Source: an uncultured Burkholderiales bacterium
Lineage (GTDB): Bacteria > Pseudomonadota > Gammaproteobacteria > Burkholderiales > Burkholderiaceae_C
Direction: 5' to 3'
DNA length: 58,199 nucleotides
Assembly (NCBI GenBank): GCA_937871935.1
Contig: CALMQI010000209.1
Coordinates: 1 to 58,199 of the forward strand
Shown: piece by piece, positions 18,030-25,826 of the stretch
Numbering within the stretch: the stretch's first letter is position 1
Layout of the letters: each line of letters begins with the position of its first letter
Program-made: the position numbers and the translations under genes
Notes under the pieces: model-generated
Databases searched by the model: none
What the model was told of the DNA's origin: nothing
What the model saw: the letters and a program-made list of their open reading frames with translations, nothing else

Positions 18030-18569
18030 TCAGCCACGACCCCTACAAGGTTTCACGAACGCGCAGCAGTCGCAGAGGCCCTGGATGCGCGTGCGACGTG
18101 CCTGCAGTTCCCCCGACAACAGCGCTTGCCGGCGTTCGGCCAGCGCCCTGATCTGGGCCTCCGTCAGCAAATCGACTCGATGGCTTCGCCCGCCTTGCCC
18201 GTTAGGTCCCTGGACCAGCACGTACGCATGCGCTCTGACGGTCTCGCCCGTCGCCGCCATCAGCGCCACCCGCTGCGCCGAGAGCTCGATCACGTCCGAT
18301 GGATAGACCGCATCGCGGCCGCGCGTCTTCAGCTCGACGAGGGTCACGCGCCCGGCCCCATCGCGGTACGCCCGATCAACCCTTGCGGAGATCCGGACGG
18401 GCCCGTTTGATCGGAACAGTCGCTCCGCGTAGGCGAGCTTCGCCGTCTTTAAATCTCGCGGCAGCCAGGTGTCCGCGTCACGTTGACGACGCCTCCGTCG
18501 AGTCCACCAAACGATGATCAAGGCGAACGCGCTCAACGCCGTAACGATGGCCAACAGGTCAATGGTCAT
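18030..18569 (-). CDS. Cas4-like PD-(D/E)XK nuclease, catalytic half with C-terminal cysteine cluster
   Basis: 179 aa. A membrane helix (residues 3-22) is followed by an arginine cluster and a nuclease core: Asp 65 in RISARVDRAY, Glu 79-x-Lys 81 in TLVELKTRGRD, and Gln 99 in ELSAQRVAL. The C-terminus has Cys 166, 169 and 175 (C-x2-C-x5-C, in GLCDCCAFVKPC), the iron-sulfur pattern of Cas4 and AddB. The fourth cluster cysteine and the RGxxxH motif of Cas4 are missing here but occur in the protein encoded immediately upstream (18559-18885), whose stop overlaps this ATG by 11 bp. ATG 18569 is used; the frame extends upstream but then overlaps that gene. It is the last gene of the parM operon. Confidence 0.68.
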   Translation of the reverse strand: MTIDLLAIVTALSAFALIIVWWTRRRRRQRDADTWLPRDLKTAKLAYAERLFRSNGPVRISARVDRAYRDGAGRVTLVELKTRGRDAVYPSDVIELSAQRVALMAATGETVRAHAYVLVQGPNGQGGRSHRVDLLTEAQIRALAERRQALLSGELQARRTRIQGLCDCCAFVKPCRGRG

Positions 18570-18885
18570 GGCCTGGGCCAAAAACGCGCTGCCACAGCGC
18601 CAGCCACCACCGCACAAGGCAGTGGCCCGCCGCGCCGACGACTCGCGCGACTTGTCCGAGCACAAGTTCAACGAACCCATCCCCGCGCGTGCTTGCCTGC
18701 CGATGGAACCGCTTGTGCGCCCGAAGGCCGCGTTCAATCGCCACCCTCTGTGCTTCGGACGGGCGCTTGCCATGGCGATGCTCGAAGACCACCAACTTCT
18801 CGCACACGCCCATCTGCGCAAGCTGGGTCGCGTTGACGCGTGGCCCGCGACCTCGGCACTTGTTCCGTTGCCACCTCACTTTCAT
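18559..18885 (-). CDS. Cas4-like nuclease, N-terminal half as a separate protein
   Basis: 108 aa. The segment VNATQLAQMGVCEKLVVFEH holds one cysteine (Cys 28) placed as in the first Cas4 cluster ligand. ERGLRAHKRFH (residues 51-61) gives the G-x3-H helix that normally precedes the Cas4 catalytic strands. No nuclease Asp or ExK motif is present; these are in the next gene. The C-terminal 40 residues contain an amphipathic, Trp-rich helix (CLVRWWLALWQRVFG) that could contact the membrane or the partner. ATG 18885 overlaps the stop of the ParR-like gene (ATGA), and its stop overlaps the start of the catalytic half. I infer that the two form one enzyme; neither has a known function. Confidence 0.6.
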   Translation of the reverse strand: MKVRWQRNKCRGRGPRVNATQLAQMGVCEKLVVFEHRHGKRPSEAQRVAIERGLRAHKRFHRQASTRGDGFVELVLGQVARVVGAAGHCLVRWWLALWQRVFGPGHDH

Positions 18886-19184
18886 GGTTCCTCGTCCGGG
18901 CCAGCCGGCAAGCTGAACGCCTGGTTGGTGTGTCGCGCACTGCCCGGGCTGACAACCGCTGGCGTCTGCACCGGCAGCGCCACCGCCGGGTGAGCCGCGG
19001 TCAAGGCGGGCATCACAGTCCAGTTCTGCGCCAGCAGACCTTCGTGCGCCAGGAAGCGCAGTCGGTTCACCCGCTTCGTGCCCTTGTTGAAGCGGATCAG
19101 GTCGTCGTAGAGGCGCGGGTTGTCCTCGCGCGTCATCTCGAACAGCAGGCGCACGGGCTCTTCCTTCGTCGTGCCGTGGTTCAT
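18882..19184 (-). CDS. Small ParR-like adaptor of the ParM system
   Basis: 100 aa. The N-terminal 45 residues read as a ribbon-helix-helix: strand EPVRLLFEMT, helix NPRLYDDLIRF, helix KRVNRLRFLAHEGLL. The rest is Ala/Pro/Val-rich and probably disordered, ending in an acidic tail. ParR-type adaptors bind plasmid centromere DNA by such folds and cap ParM filaments with a flexible C-terminus. The gene follows parM with an ATGA overlap, the normal parM-parR order. Sequence identity to a named ParR was not recognised, so the assignment rests on fold pattern and position. Confidence 0.6.
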   Translation of the reverse strand: MNHGTTKEEPVRLLFEMTREDNPRLYDDLIRFNKGTKRVNRLRFLAHEGLLAQNWTVMPALTAAHPAVALPVQTPAVVSPGSARHTNQAFSLPAGPDEEP

Positions 19185-20236
19185 GCGTCGCCCCCTTCGG
19201 TTTGCATCGAACGCAGCGTCCTGCCAGCGGCCTGCAGTGCGGTGTAGGCGTAGTTGGTGCCGGCGATCTGATAGCCCCTGACGTTGGCGAACATCGGATC
19301 CCTGACCTCCAGGATCTGATGCGTGGCGAAGGCTTCCTTCACCGCCTTCTTGAAGAGAAATGCGCCGCCGCCGACCAGGATCACGTGCTGGACGTTGTAG
19401 GACTCGCCAATGCGATGCGCCATGGCCGCGACCGCTTCCTTCGCGATGATCTCCACCATGGGTTTCATGCGCGCGATGTTGTAGGTCCGCTGATAGACCG
19501 TCAGGCCCTTGCCGGTGCGCAAGGCCAGGTCGATGTTGTCCAGGTTGGTGTAGGGCTTGCCGATCTCCAGGCTCACGTCATCGGCGATCAGCTGCAGGAT
19601 GTTCGACACGCCGCGGTCGACCGAGTGGCTCTGCTTGTGCGACAGCTTCATGCCTCGGGCCACCAGCCAGTCGAAGGTGCGAGACCCCGGATCGATGACC
19701 AGGCTTTGCTCCTGCTCCATGGCTTCGACCTTGTCGTTCTGCGTGGCGTAGTCGATCAACGCGCCGTTCGGCTGGGCCATTGCCAATGCCTTGCGGACCG
19801 TCACCACCTTGCCGCCGCCCACGTCGTGCCGGCCAGTCATCAGCTTCTCCAGCGCCGCCTTCTTCGCCGCGAAAGCCGCGACCGGCAGGCCGACCACCAG
19901 CAGGTCGATGGTCTCGACCTTCATCATCCGCAGCGCACCGCGGGCCAGCGCCAAGTACTGCGGCGTTTCGGTGTAGTCGCCATGGATCTGCGTCGCGCGA
20001 AACGCATCTGCCGCCAGCATCACATCCGGACCGACCTCGTAGAACAGGCCGTTGATCGGGATGGCGACGGTCTTGCGCCCATCGGCGCCCAGCGTCTTCG
20101 CTGGATCGCGTGGGCTGGGGTAGGCACGGGACGGGAAGCTGGCGCAGCGGATGTCGCCAACCTTCCCGCCACCGATGCCAGTGACGTACTTGGTGTTGCC
20201 GAACCCGACATCCACCGCTCGAACGACCAGTTCCAT
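19181..20236 (-). CDS. parM: ParM/StbA-family actin-like partition ATPase
   Basis: 351-aa actin-fold ATPase that would form filaments to separate plasmid or element copies. Phosphate-1 motif VVRAVDVGFGNTKYVT (residues 4-19), phosphate-2 region LVIDPGSRTFDWLVARG with Asp, and adenosine motif HVILVGGGAFLFKKAV are all present. ATG 20236 is preferred to the longer frame because homology begins at MELVVRAVD. GGAG of the ribosome site lies inside the perfect palindrome GGAGCGCTCC (20238-20247). First gene of a four-gene operon with three overlapping junctions. Finding parM in an integrated element implies an extrachromosomal replicating phase. Confidence 0.88.
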   Translation of the reverse strand: MELVVRAVDVGFGNTKYVTGIGGGKVGDIRCASFPSRAYPSPRDPAKTLGADGRKTVAIPINGLFYEVGPDVMLAADAFRATQIHGDYTETPQYLALARGALRMMKVETIDLLVVGLPVAAFAAKKAALEKLMTGRHDVGGGKVVTVRKALAMAQPNGALIDYATQNDKVEAMEQEQSLVIDPGSRTFDWLVARGMKLSHKQSHSVDRGVSNILQLIADDVSLEIGKPYTNLDNIDLALRTGKGLTVYQRTYNIARMKPMVEIIAKEAVAAMAHRIGESYNVQHVILVGGGAFLFKKAVKEAFATHQILEVRDPMFANVRGYQIAGTNYAYTALQAAGRTLRSMQTEGGDA

Positions 20237-21447
20237 GGGAGCGCTCCAAGAAAAGGTTGCAAGGCGATCAGCATCGACGCGTCGAAGTGATCGATCCACG
20301 CGGAACGCCCCTTCAAGTGCCGGTCTTTCGCGATCAGCTTCGGCCTGAGAGCGACCAGACACTGGTTCAGTCTCGGTGGAGCGAGAGTGCGTTGCCAGGC
20401 GGCCAGGGGCGGCCCGCGTGTCGAACCACGGTCTCACCCGAAACGGCCCCGTCAAGAGCACGCTGCCGTGGTCGGGTCGCCGCCGGCTGCCGTGCCAGGG
20501 GGTCCGCGAAGGGCCTTCCACATCCCGGTCGGGGCCAGAGGCAGCAGTTCCTGCTGTCAACCCCGCGTGCAGCCTCGCTCTCCAGCCGTTCGGGACAATA
20601 AGGGCGGCTCGCCGCTGGATCCCGGCCGCCCAATCGCCACCGTCAAACGCTGTGGAATGCCAGCGCTTGCAGTGCCCTGCCCTTGACCCTCATCCGCCCC
20701 GGTCGTCAACTACGGTTTCCCGAGAGCCACCCCGGCTCCGCTCCTCATGGAGCACAAGGCGTCGCAGTCGTTACCTGCCCTTCAAGCCCCGGCCTTCGAG
20801 CCGGGACAGCCATCGCCATTCGAGGCGCCGGCCCCGAGGTCCCCTTTCGTAGTGCATGTGCCCGTGGCCCTGCCGGCGTTCACCGCCGGGCGTTCCTGAA
20901 ACGCGCCACCGCCTTCGACACCCAGGTCGGCACCCGATGCCGCACCGCTGTTCCCGCCATCGTTTGAGCACGCGTTCGACGCAGCGCGCGGTCGTGTTTG
21001 CCCTGTTGGGCTCCACGCGCGCCCCCGCTCACAGACTCGGCACCGCCCTGGACATTCGGTCAGGGGCGGACCCATGCGAGTCGATGGCGCTACGAATCCA
21101 GAACTGATCCACCACGCGCGTGCAAGGCCTGACCTTGCCGCCGATGCCGATCGCCGTGCCCTCGAGGCCGGCGGGCATCAACAACCCCACGGTTGCAGAA
21201 ATGCACAGGTGGGACGGATCAACCCCGTTTCATTTTTAAGACCGACCGAGCTGGCCGCTGCGTGTGCAGCGGTTGGCAAACCGCCTGGGTAGGTGCCGCA
21301 ACGCCGTGGTCGCGTGCGGCGCCGAATTCTTTGATCACACACCGGCCGGGGCGACGGAATCCGCCCTGCCGATGGACCGCTTCGGATTCCACGTCGCTGC
21401 CAACCAACCCGCCGTTCGGGCGGCGGGTCTCAGCCTGGAGCCCTTCC
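20237..21447. other. 1.2-kb non-coding stretch between parM and the second integrase
   Basis: No convincing gene was found. It holds the palindrome GGAGCGCTCC (20238-20247) in front of parM, a repeated GCGATCAGC followed by TCG (20268 and 20332), a 7-bp hairpin GGGCGGC/GCCGCCC near 20605, and copy 1 of the hairpin-flanked repeat (20735-20805). A centromere-like site for ParR or an origin could lie here. Confidence 0.5.
20735..20805 (+). repeat. Hairpin-flanked 22-nt repeat, copy 1
   Basis: The 22-nt core at 20758-20779 reads GGCGTCGCAGTCG then TTACCTGCC. The upstream stem is GCTCC/GGAGC (20735-20739 with 20749-20753) and the downstream stem CCCGGC/GCCGGG (20788-20793 with 20800-20805). The core is identical to copy 2, 11 kb away, while the stems differ in sequence. 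Confidence 0.7.
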
Positions 21448-22665
21448 ATGCCCGCCCTCGATCACCGTGAAACCCAACCATCGACATCCCGCCGCCGACG
21501 TCAGGAGCCTTCGAGTCCGGGACGTTCCACGCGGTACCAGCCCACGCGCCGCCAGAGTTGGGCGGGCAAGTCGCCGAAGGAAATTCTGGCGCGCTACACG
21601 CCTGGCAAGGCATCGCCGGAGAAGGTGCTCGAAGTGCTGATCGAGCTGTTCAACACGCTGCACACCTCACTCGAGAAGACGGTGTCGCACAAGACGCGGC
21701 ACGAACGAGCGCACTTCCTGCGGCGCTTTTTCCGCGACCTGCGCCTGAAGGCCGGGTTCAAGACGATGCCCGACCCACGCAACCTCGGGCAGAAGCACAT
21801 CCGCGCCATGGTGCAGGTCTGGAAGCAGGATCACCTGACGCCGGCGACCATCCAGACCTACCTGAGCTTCCTGCGCGGCCTGGGCATGTGGATGGGCAAA
21901 CACGGCTTCGTGCGCAGCCCTGCGTACTACGGCCTGATCGTGGATGAGTACCAGCGCCATGAGTACGCCCAGCGCGACAAGAGCTGGTCGGCCCAGGGGA
22001 TCGACATCGACGCCTTGATCAACGACGTGTGCGCCTTCGACGGCCATGTCGGCGCGTGCCTGCGGCTGATCCGGGCCTTCGGCCTACGGCGCAAGGAAGC
22101 GATCCAGTTCCGGCCTTTCGAGCACGTGCTGCCGTTTGCTGAAACAGGCCTGCCGCCGGACGACAAGGCGGCGGATCGGTATGTGCGCATCAAGGGAAAA
22201 GGGGGACGCGTGCGCTGGCTCCCGCTGGAAAGCCCCGCACGGGTGGCGGCGGTCGCGTTCGCGCAAGACCAGGCCAGCAGCCGGGACGCCCACATGGGCG
22301 ATCCGACGCGCGACCTCAAAAGGAACCTGCGCCGATTCGACTACGTGATGGAAAAGTTCGGCATCACGCTGCGCGGGCGGGGTGCCACCGGACACGGCCT
22401 GCGCCATGAAGTGCTGATGGAGACCTACACAGGCCTCACCGGCGCCCTGCCCCCGGTTCGTGGCGGCGGGCCCGTGGCCCCGGAGGGAGATATCGCGGCT
22501 CGACGCACCGTCTCGGCCCTTGCTGGCCACGCCCGCATCAGAGCCTCGGGGGCGTACTTAGGTGCCGTCCTTCCGAAACTGCGCGAGCAGCCGGCGACGA
22601 GACGTGGCGCGCCGCCACCAAGGTCACCCGGAGACGACGAGGCACCAGGCCCAGTGCCGACCTGA
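21448..22665 (+). CDS. Integrase domain-containing tyrosine recombinase
   Basis: 405 aa. A basic N-terminus is followed by a SAM-like core-binding domain (about residues 45-150, KSPKEILARYTPGKASPEKV) and a catalytic domain. Arg in IRAFGLRRKEAIQF, HGLRHE with Arg and His, His in AGHARIRASGAYLG and Tyr in the same stretch are all in place. This matches the phage-integrase N-terminal/Integrase_1 subgroup often found on plasmids and ICEs, where it may act in dimer resolution or movement. ATG 21448 follows GGAG; the open frame upstream lacks homology. It converges with parB. Confidence 0.85.
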   Translation: MPALDHRETQPSTSRRRRQEPSSPGRSTRYQPTRRQSWAGKSPKEILARYTPGKASPEKVLEVLIELFNTLHTSLEKTVSHKTRHERAHFLRRFFRDLRLKAGFKTMPDPRNLGQKHIRAMVQVWKQDHLTPATIQTYLSFLRGLGMWMGKHGFVRSPAYYGLIVDEYQRHEYAQRDKSWSAQGIDIDALINDVCAFDGHVGACLRLIRAFGLRRKEAIQFRPFEHVLPFAETGLPPDDKAADRYVRIKGKGGRVRWLPLESPARVAAVAFAQDQASSRDAHMGDPTRDLKRNLRRFDYVMEKFGITLRGRGATGHGLRHEVLMETYTGLTGALPPVRGGGPVAPEGDIAARRTVSALAGHARIRASGAYLGAVLPKLREQPATRRGAPPPRSPGDDEAPGPVPT

Positions 22666-22739
22666 GCTACTTCGCGCTGAGCAGCGCCCGGTGTGGCCGT
22701 GCCGTGCGCTGCTGGCTGCCGGTCGTTGTCGTTGCTGCG

Positions 22740-24773
22740 CTACGCAGCCAGGGCCTCGGATTCGGCGCGCTCCGATGCATCCTGAAGTGTTTCCTCGGTG
22801 GCGATCCCCGCCTCCCGTCGCGTCCGCAGGCATGCCGGCAGCCAGCCCGTTGTCGCCACCGTCTGTTCCGCGCCGTTTGCCGCGTCCGCCTTCTTCAGTG
22901 CGGCCAAAGGGCTGGCCGCGTTGGCGTCCACCGCTTCCGTCACCACATCGAGAATGCGCGCCTTCGACACGTGGCTGAAGTACGAAGCGCTGGTTGCTGT
23001 CCACCACTTGCTCATGTCCAGCCCCAAGGCCGCGGCCAGCGTGTCCGTGCGCTGCCGTTCGGGCTCGGTGCCGTAGATGCCGGTCACGGTCATCGCGACC
23101 GTGAAGGTCAGCAGTTGAACCACGGTCGCCCGGTCCTGCGTCATCAGCCAGGGAAACATCTGGTCCATGTGCTGCGGCAGGCGAGCGGCCCACGATGTGC
23201 GCTCGGCCTGGACGCTGGCCCAGGCGGTGCTGGCCTGCAAGTCTTCGGCCGCGGCAAGCAAGTCGGACTGGCTGTCTGCCGCCGTGATGGCAAACACCGT
23301 CTCCGGCCGGTGGTAACCACGGGCGTCGTCGCGGAAGATCGACTGCGCCAGTTGTGCCGTGAGCGCTGCAAGTGCCACGTCGGGGCGGACAGTCAACTCG
23401 GCCTGCACGGCAGCCACGCGATGCGCGGTGAGGCGCCGGGTCAGCTTCTCGGAGTGCACGGGTCGCGTCTTGGCCGATGGCAGCGACACCAGGGACTCGC
23501 CATCGCCGTCCACTTCGCTGGCCTTCCGTGCCACTTCGGCCACGCCGTTGCGGTCGTCCGGTCGGACCAGGCCGTACTTCACCTCAGGCGTTCCCTTGCT
23601 GCCGACGAAGACCACGCACCCTGCCTGGGTCATCAGTTCGGAAGGCCAGACGCACAGGGCATCCTGCAGGGCCTTCAGCTGTGCCTCCAGCGGTTCGCCC
23701 TCGGCTTCCAGCTTGAGGAACTCGCGGTCGTCGTTCTCGCCTTCTCCTTCGCCCACACCTTCGTGGTCCTGCAACGCATCCATCTGCGCATGCAGCGTTT
23801 CGAGCAGGGCCTGCAGGCTTGCGATGGCGGCGGCTTCTTCACCGCTCGGCGCGCGCCGCGTCTTGCGCACTTCGCCGAACTTGACGAATTCCTCGAACAC
23901 GTAGCGGGCCCGCACTTCGACCCACTTCCAGCCTTGGGCCGCAATCTGCTGCGCCTTCTTCTGCAGCTTGGCGGTGGCCAGCGACTCCAGGAGAGCGGTG
24001 TCCAGCAGGTAGGCCTTCTTGTCGTCATCACTGAACAGGTCGCGCCGCAGCGCGCCGCCCGCCTTTTCGTAGGCTTTGAGCGTGACGTAGCGCGCGACCG
24101 GGTCCGTATCGGACTCGATTTCGCCCTGCGTCAGCAACTGGCGCAGGTACTCAGGGCGACGATTCCACGACGGCATGCCGTTCCAGACCTGCTCCTGTCG
24201 CGCATGGTCGTCGCACGAGGCCAGCACCATCAGGCAATCCAGTCCGATCTGGCCGTCGCGGAACTGCGCCATCAGGGTTGGCGACACCGCGGCGAGCTTC
24301 ATGCGCCGTTTCACCACCAGCGGCGTGACGCCGAACGCGGCGGCCACGTCCTCGACCGACTTGCCGGCACCGATCAGTTTTGCGAAGGCGGAGCACTCGT
24401 CGGCCGGATGCATGGGAATATGGAACACGTTCTCGGCGAGGCTGGCGATGAGCGCCTTGTCGGCCGGCACGATCAACACCGGCACCGGGTAGTTCTCGGG
24501 GATGTCGTCGGCCTGGGCCAGCATCGTCAGCGCTTCGAGCCGGCGCCCGCCGGCGCAGACTTCGTAGAGACCGCGCGCGCCCTTCACGACGATCAGGTTC
24601 TGCAGCACGCCGCCGTCCTTGATCGAGGCCCCGAGTTCGGCAATGCTGAGCTTGGGCGTGCTGCCTTGCGGGCGCACCTGACGCTCCTCGGACAGCACCA
24701 GTTTGTTGAGCGGCACCGTGGTGCGCGGAGACGCCGCGATGACGGCGTCGATTTCGGCTTTGGAGAATTTCAT
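22740..24773 (-). CDS. parB: Large ParB/RepB/Spo0J-family protein
   Basis: 677 aa, about twice a usual ParB. The N-terminal ParB/sulfiredoxin-like domain (about residues 15-125) has VPLNKLVLSE, CAGGRRLEALTML and ENVFHIPMHPADECSAFAKL; a helix-turn-helix follows (VEDVAAAFGVTPLVVKRRMKLA, about 140-160). The long C-terminal part contains an acidic coiled stretch (about 300-345) and a module of unknown role. Long ParB-like proteins of this sort are common on ICEs and plasmids, where CTP-dependent DNA loading or nuclease activity is proposed. No parA is next to it. A strong 8-bp hairpin lies 25 bp upstream of ATG 24773. Confidence 0.85.
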   Translation of the reverse strand: MKFSKAEIDAVIAASPRTTVPLNKLVLSEERQVRPQGSTPKLSIAELGASIKDGGVLQNLIVVKGARGLYEVCAGGRRLEALTMLAQADDIPENYPVPVLIVPADKALIASLAENVFHIPMHPADECSAFAKLIGAGKSVEDVAAAFGVTPLVVKRRMKLAAVSPTLMAQFRDGQIGLDCLMVLASCDDHARQEQVWNGMPSWNRRPEYLRQLLTQGEIESDTDPVARYVTLKAYEKAGGALRRDLFSDDDKKAYLLDTALLESLATAKLQKKAQQIAAQGWKWVEVRARYVFEEFVKFGEVRKTRRAPSGEEAAAIASLQALLETLHAQMDALQDHEGVGEGEGENDDREFLKLEAEGEPLEAQLKALQDALCVWPSELMTQAGCVVFVGSKGTPEVKYGLVRPDDRNGVAEVARKASEVDGDGESLVSLPSAKTRPVHSEKLTRRLTAHRVAAVQAELTVRPDVALAALTAQLAQSIFRDDARGYHRPETVFAITAADSQSDLLAAAEDLQASTAWASVQAERTSWAARLPQHMDQMFPWLMTQDRATVVQLLTFTVAMTVTGIYGTEPERQRTDTLAAALGLDMSKWWTATSASYFSHVSKARILDVVTEAVDANAASPLAALKKADAANGAEQTVATTGWLPACLRTRREAGIATEETLQDASERAESEALAA

Positions 24774-25088
24774 CGAAGGCTCCTGTACGCGGTGAGGGGA
24801 CCCGCTCCGTGCGGGTCCGTGCGTTCAGAATCTCACCAGTGGCCGTGCCATCAAGTGCTTCGGCGACAGGGGCGATGCCCATTGCGATCTCCGACAAATT
24901 CAGCCCAACGCGCCGACGCGCGGCGCTGGAGCGCGGAAGCGAACTTGGTCATCGAAATGGTGGTGGTGAGCAATGCAGAGGTTGCGGTCGGTGTCTGCCG
25001 CATGCGTAGTCACGCTCTCCGGCACCGAGCAAACACTGGCTCGAAAGCGGCTTCGGCCCTGAACCGGGTGACGAGCCGCAGCACGAAC
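24774..25088. other. Intergenic region between qatD and parB
   Basis: 315 bp without a gene. It should carry the parB promoter and the end of the qat transcript. The only clear structure is the hairpin at 24798-24818. Confidence 0.4.
24798..24818 (-). promoter_or_regulatory. Leader hairpin upstream of parB
   Basis: Perfect 8-bp stem GGACCCGC/GCGGGTCC with a 5-nt loop, in the 5' leader of parB. No U-run follows, so translational or mRNA-stability control, or a protein site, is more likely than termination. Confidence 0.5.
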
Positions 25089-25826
25089 TCATGCACCGCC
25101 TCGTGTGATGAGTTCCAGATTGCTGAGCAGTTGACTGCAAACTTCCTCTCGCTGCAACTTCCATACGTCGCACAACAACGTCGTTACGCTTGCCGTTTCC
25201 CAAGGAAACCAAGGTTCCCCGTTAGGCTTGGTTGCGAACGGTCCATCGGTTTCCAGCAGGAGGCGCGACTTGGGCATTCCTGCCACAAGCTGGCGGCCCT
25301 TTTCGCTGGCGATCATTGAGGGGCCAACACTGAACCAGGCGTCCTGCTCCACCGCGCGACTCAGTTGCCTGTTCGTGCCGGAAAACCAATGCAGCACTGC
25401 CGTCCCTGCCATGGGGTGCGCGGCGAGTGCATCCAACACCTGATCCACGGCGCCGCGCGAATGCAGGCTCATGACCCGTCCGCCCACGCGCTCGCACTCA
25501 GCAAGGACTGCATCCAGAATCGCCCGCTGAACCGTCAATGATGACTTGAAGCGCGGCGAGCCGTCCAAGCCAATTTCACCTATGTATTCGGCTTGGGCGA
25601 TGAGGCTGACTAAGAGATGCTTTTCTGCAGCCTTCGCCACTGCTATCTCAGGATGGAGGCCGAGCGCAACCTTGATGTTGGCGTAACCGGCGAAAACCTT
25701 CGACGTTGCCTGCCAAGCCTTGGGGCTGGTGGAGACAACGAGGGTGAAGCGGTTTTCCTGGGCCACGCGCGGCAGCAGGCTCAGGGCGTTCGGGTAGAGA
25801 TCCAGATGGCTGTGAAAGTCGATCAA
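25089..25826 (-). CDS. qatD: QatD, TatD-like metal-dependent DNase of the Qat defence system
   Basis: 245-aa TatD-family amidohydrolase-fold protein. Metal ligands are visible: HSHLD at residues 5-9, GEIGLDG (Glu), MSLHSRG (His), VLHWFSG (His) and LLETDGP (Asp). TatD enzymes degrade DNA from the 3' end; in the Qat antiphage system this is the fourth component. ATG 25826 overlaps the qatC stop by 4 bp (ATGA), so it belongs to the qatABCD operon. All ligands are kept, so the enzyme is probably active. No independent ribosome site is needed because of coupling. Confidence 0.9.
   Translation of the reverse strand: MIDFHSHLDLYPNALSLLPRVAQENRFTLVVSTSPKAWQATSKVFAGYANIKVALGLHPEIAVAKAAEKHLLVSLIAQAEYIGEIGLDGSPRFKSSLTVQRAILDAVLAECERVGGRVMSLHSRGAVDQVLDALAAHPMAGTAVLHWFSGTNRQLSRAVEQDAWFSVGPSMIASEKGRQLVAGMPKSRLLLETDGPFATKPNGEPWFPWETASVTTLLCDVWKLQREEVCSQLLSNLELITRGGA

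Noticed and set aside
18030-18821. Longer start (18821) for the Cas4-like catalytic half
   Set aside because: The extra 84 codons lie antisense-like over the upstream gene in another frame and are Arg/Ser/Trp-rich. ATG 18569 gives the clean membrane-anchor start and coupled overlap.
21108-21239. Short readable peptide ending in GSTPFHF before the second integrase
   Set aside because: It has no start codon and follows an in-frame stop. It could be a degraded gene end but nothing recognisable remains, so it was not listed.
22704-25319. Plus-strand frame of 871 codons opposite parB
   Set aside because: Antisense shadow of parB; no motif, biased composition.
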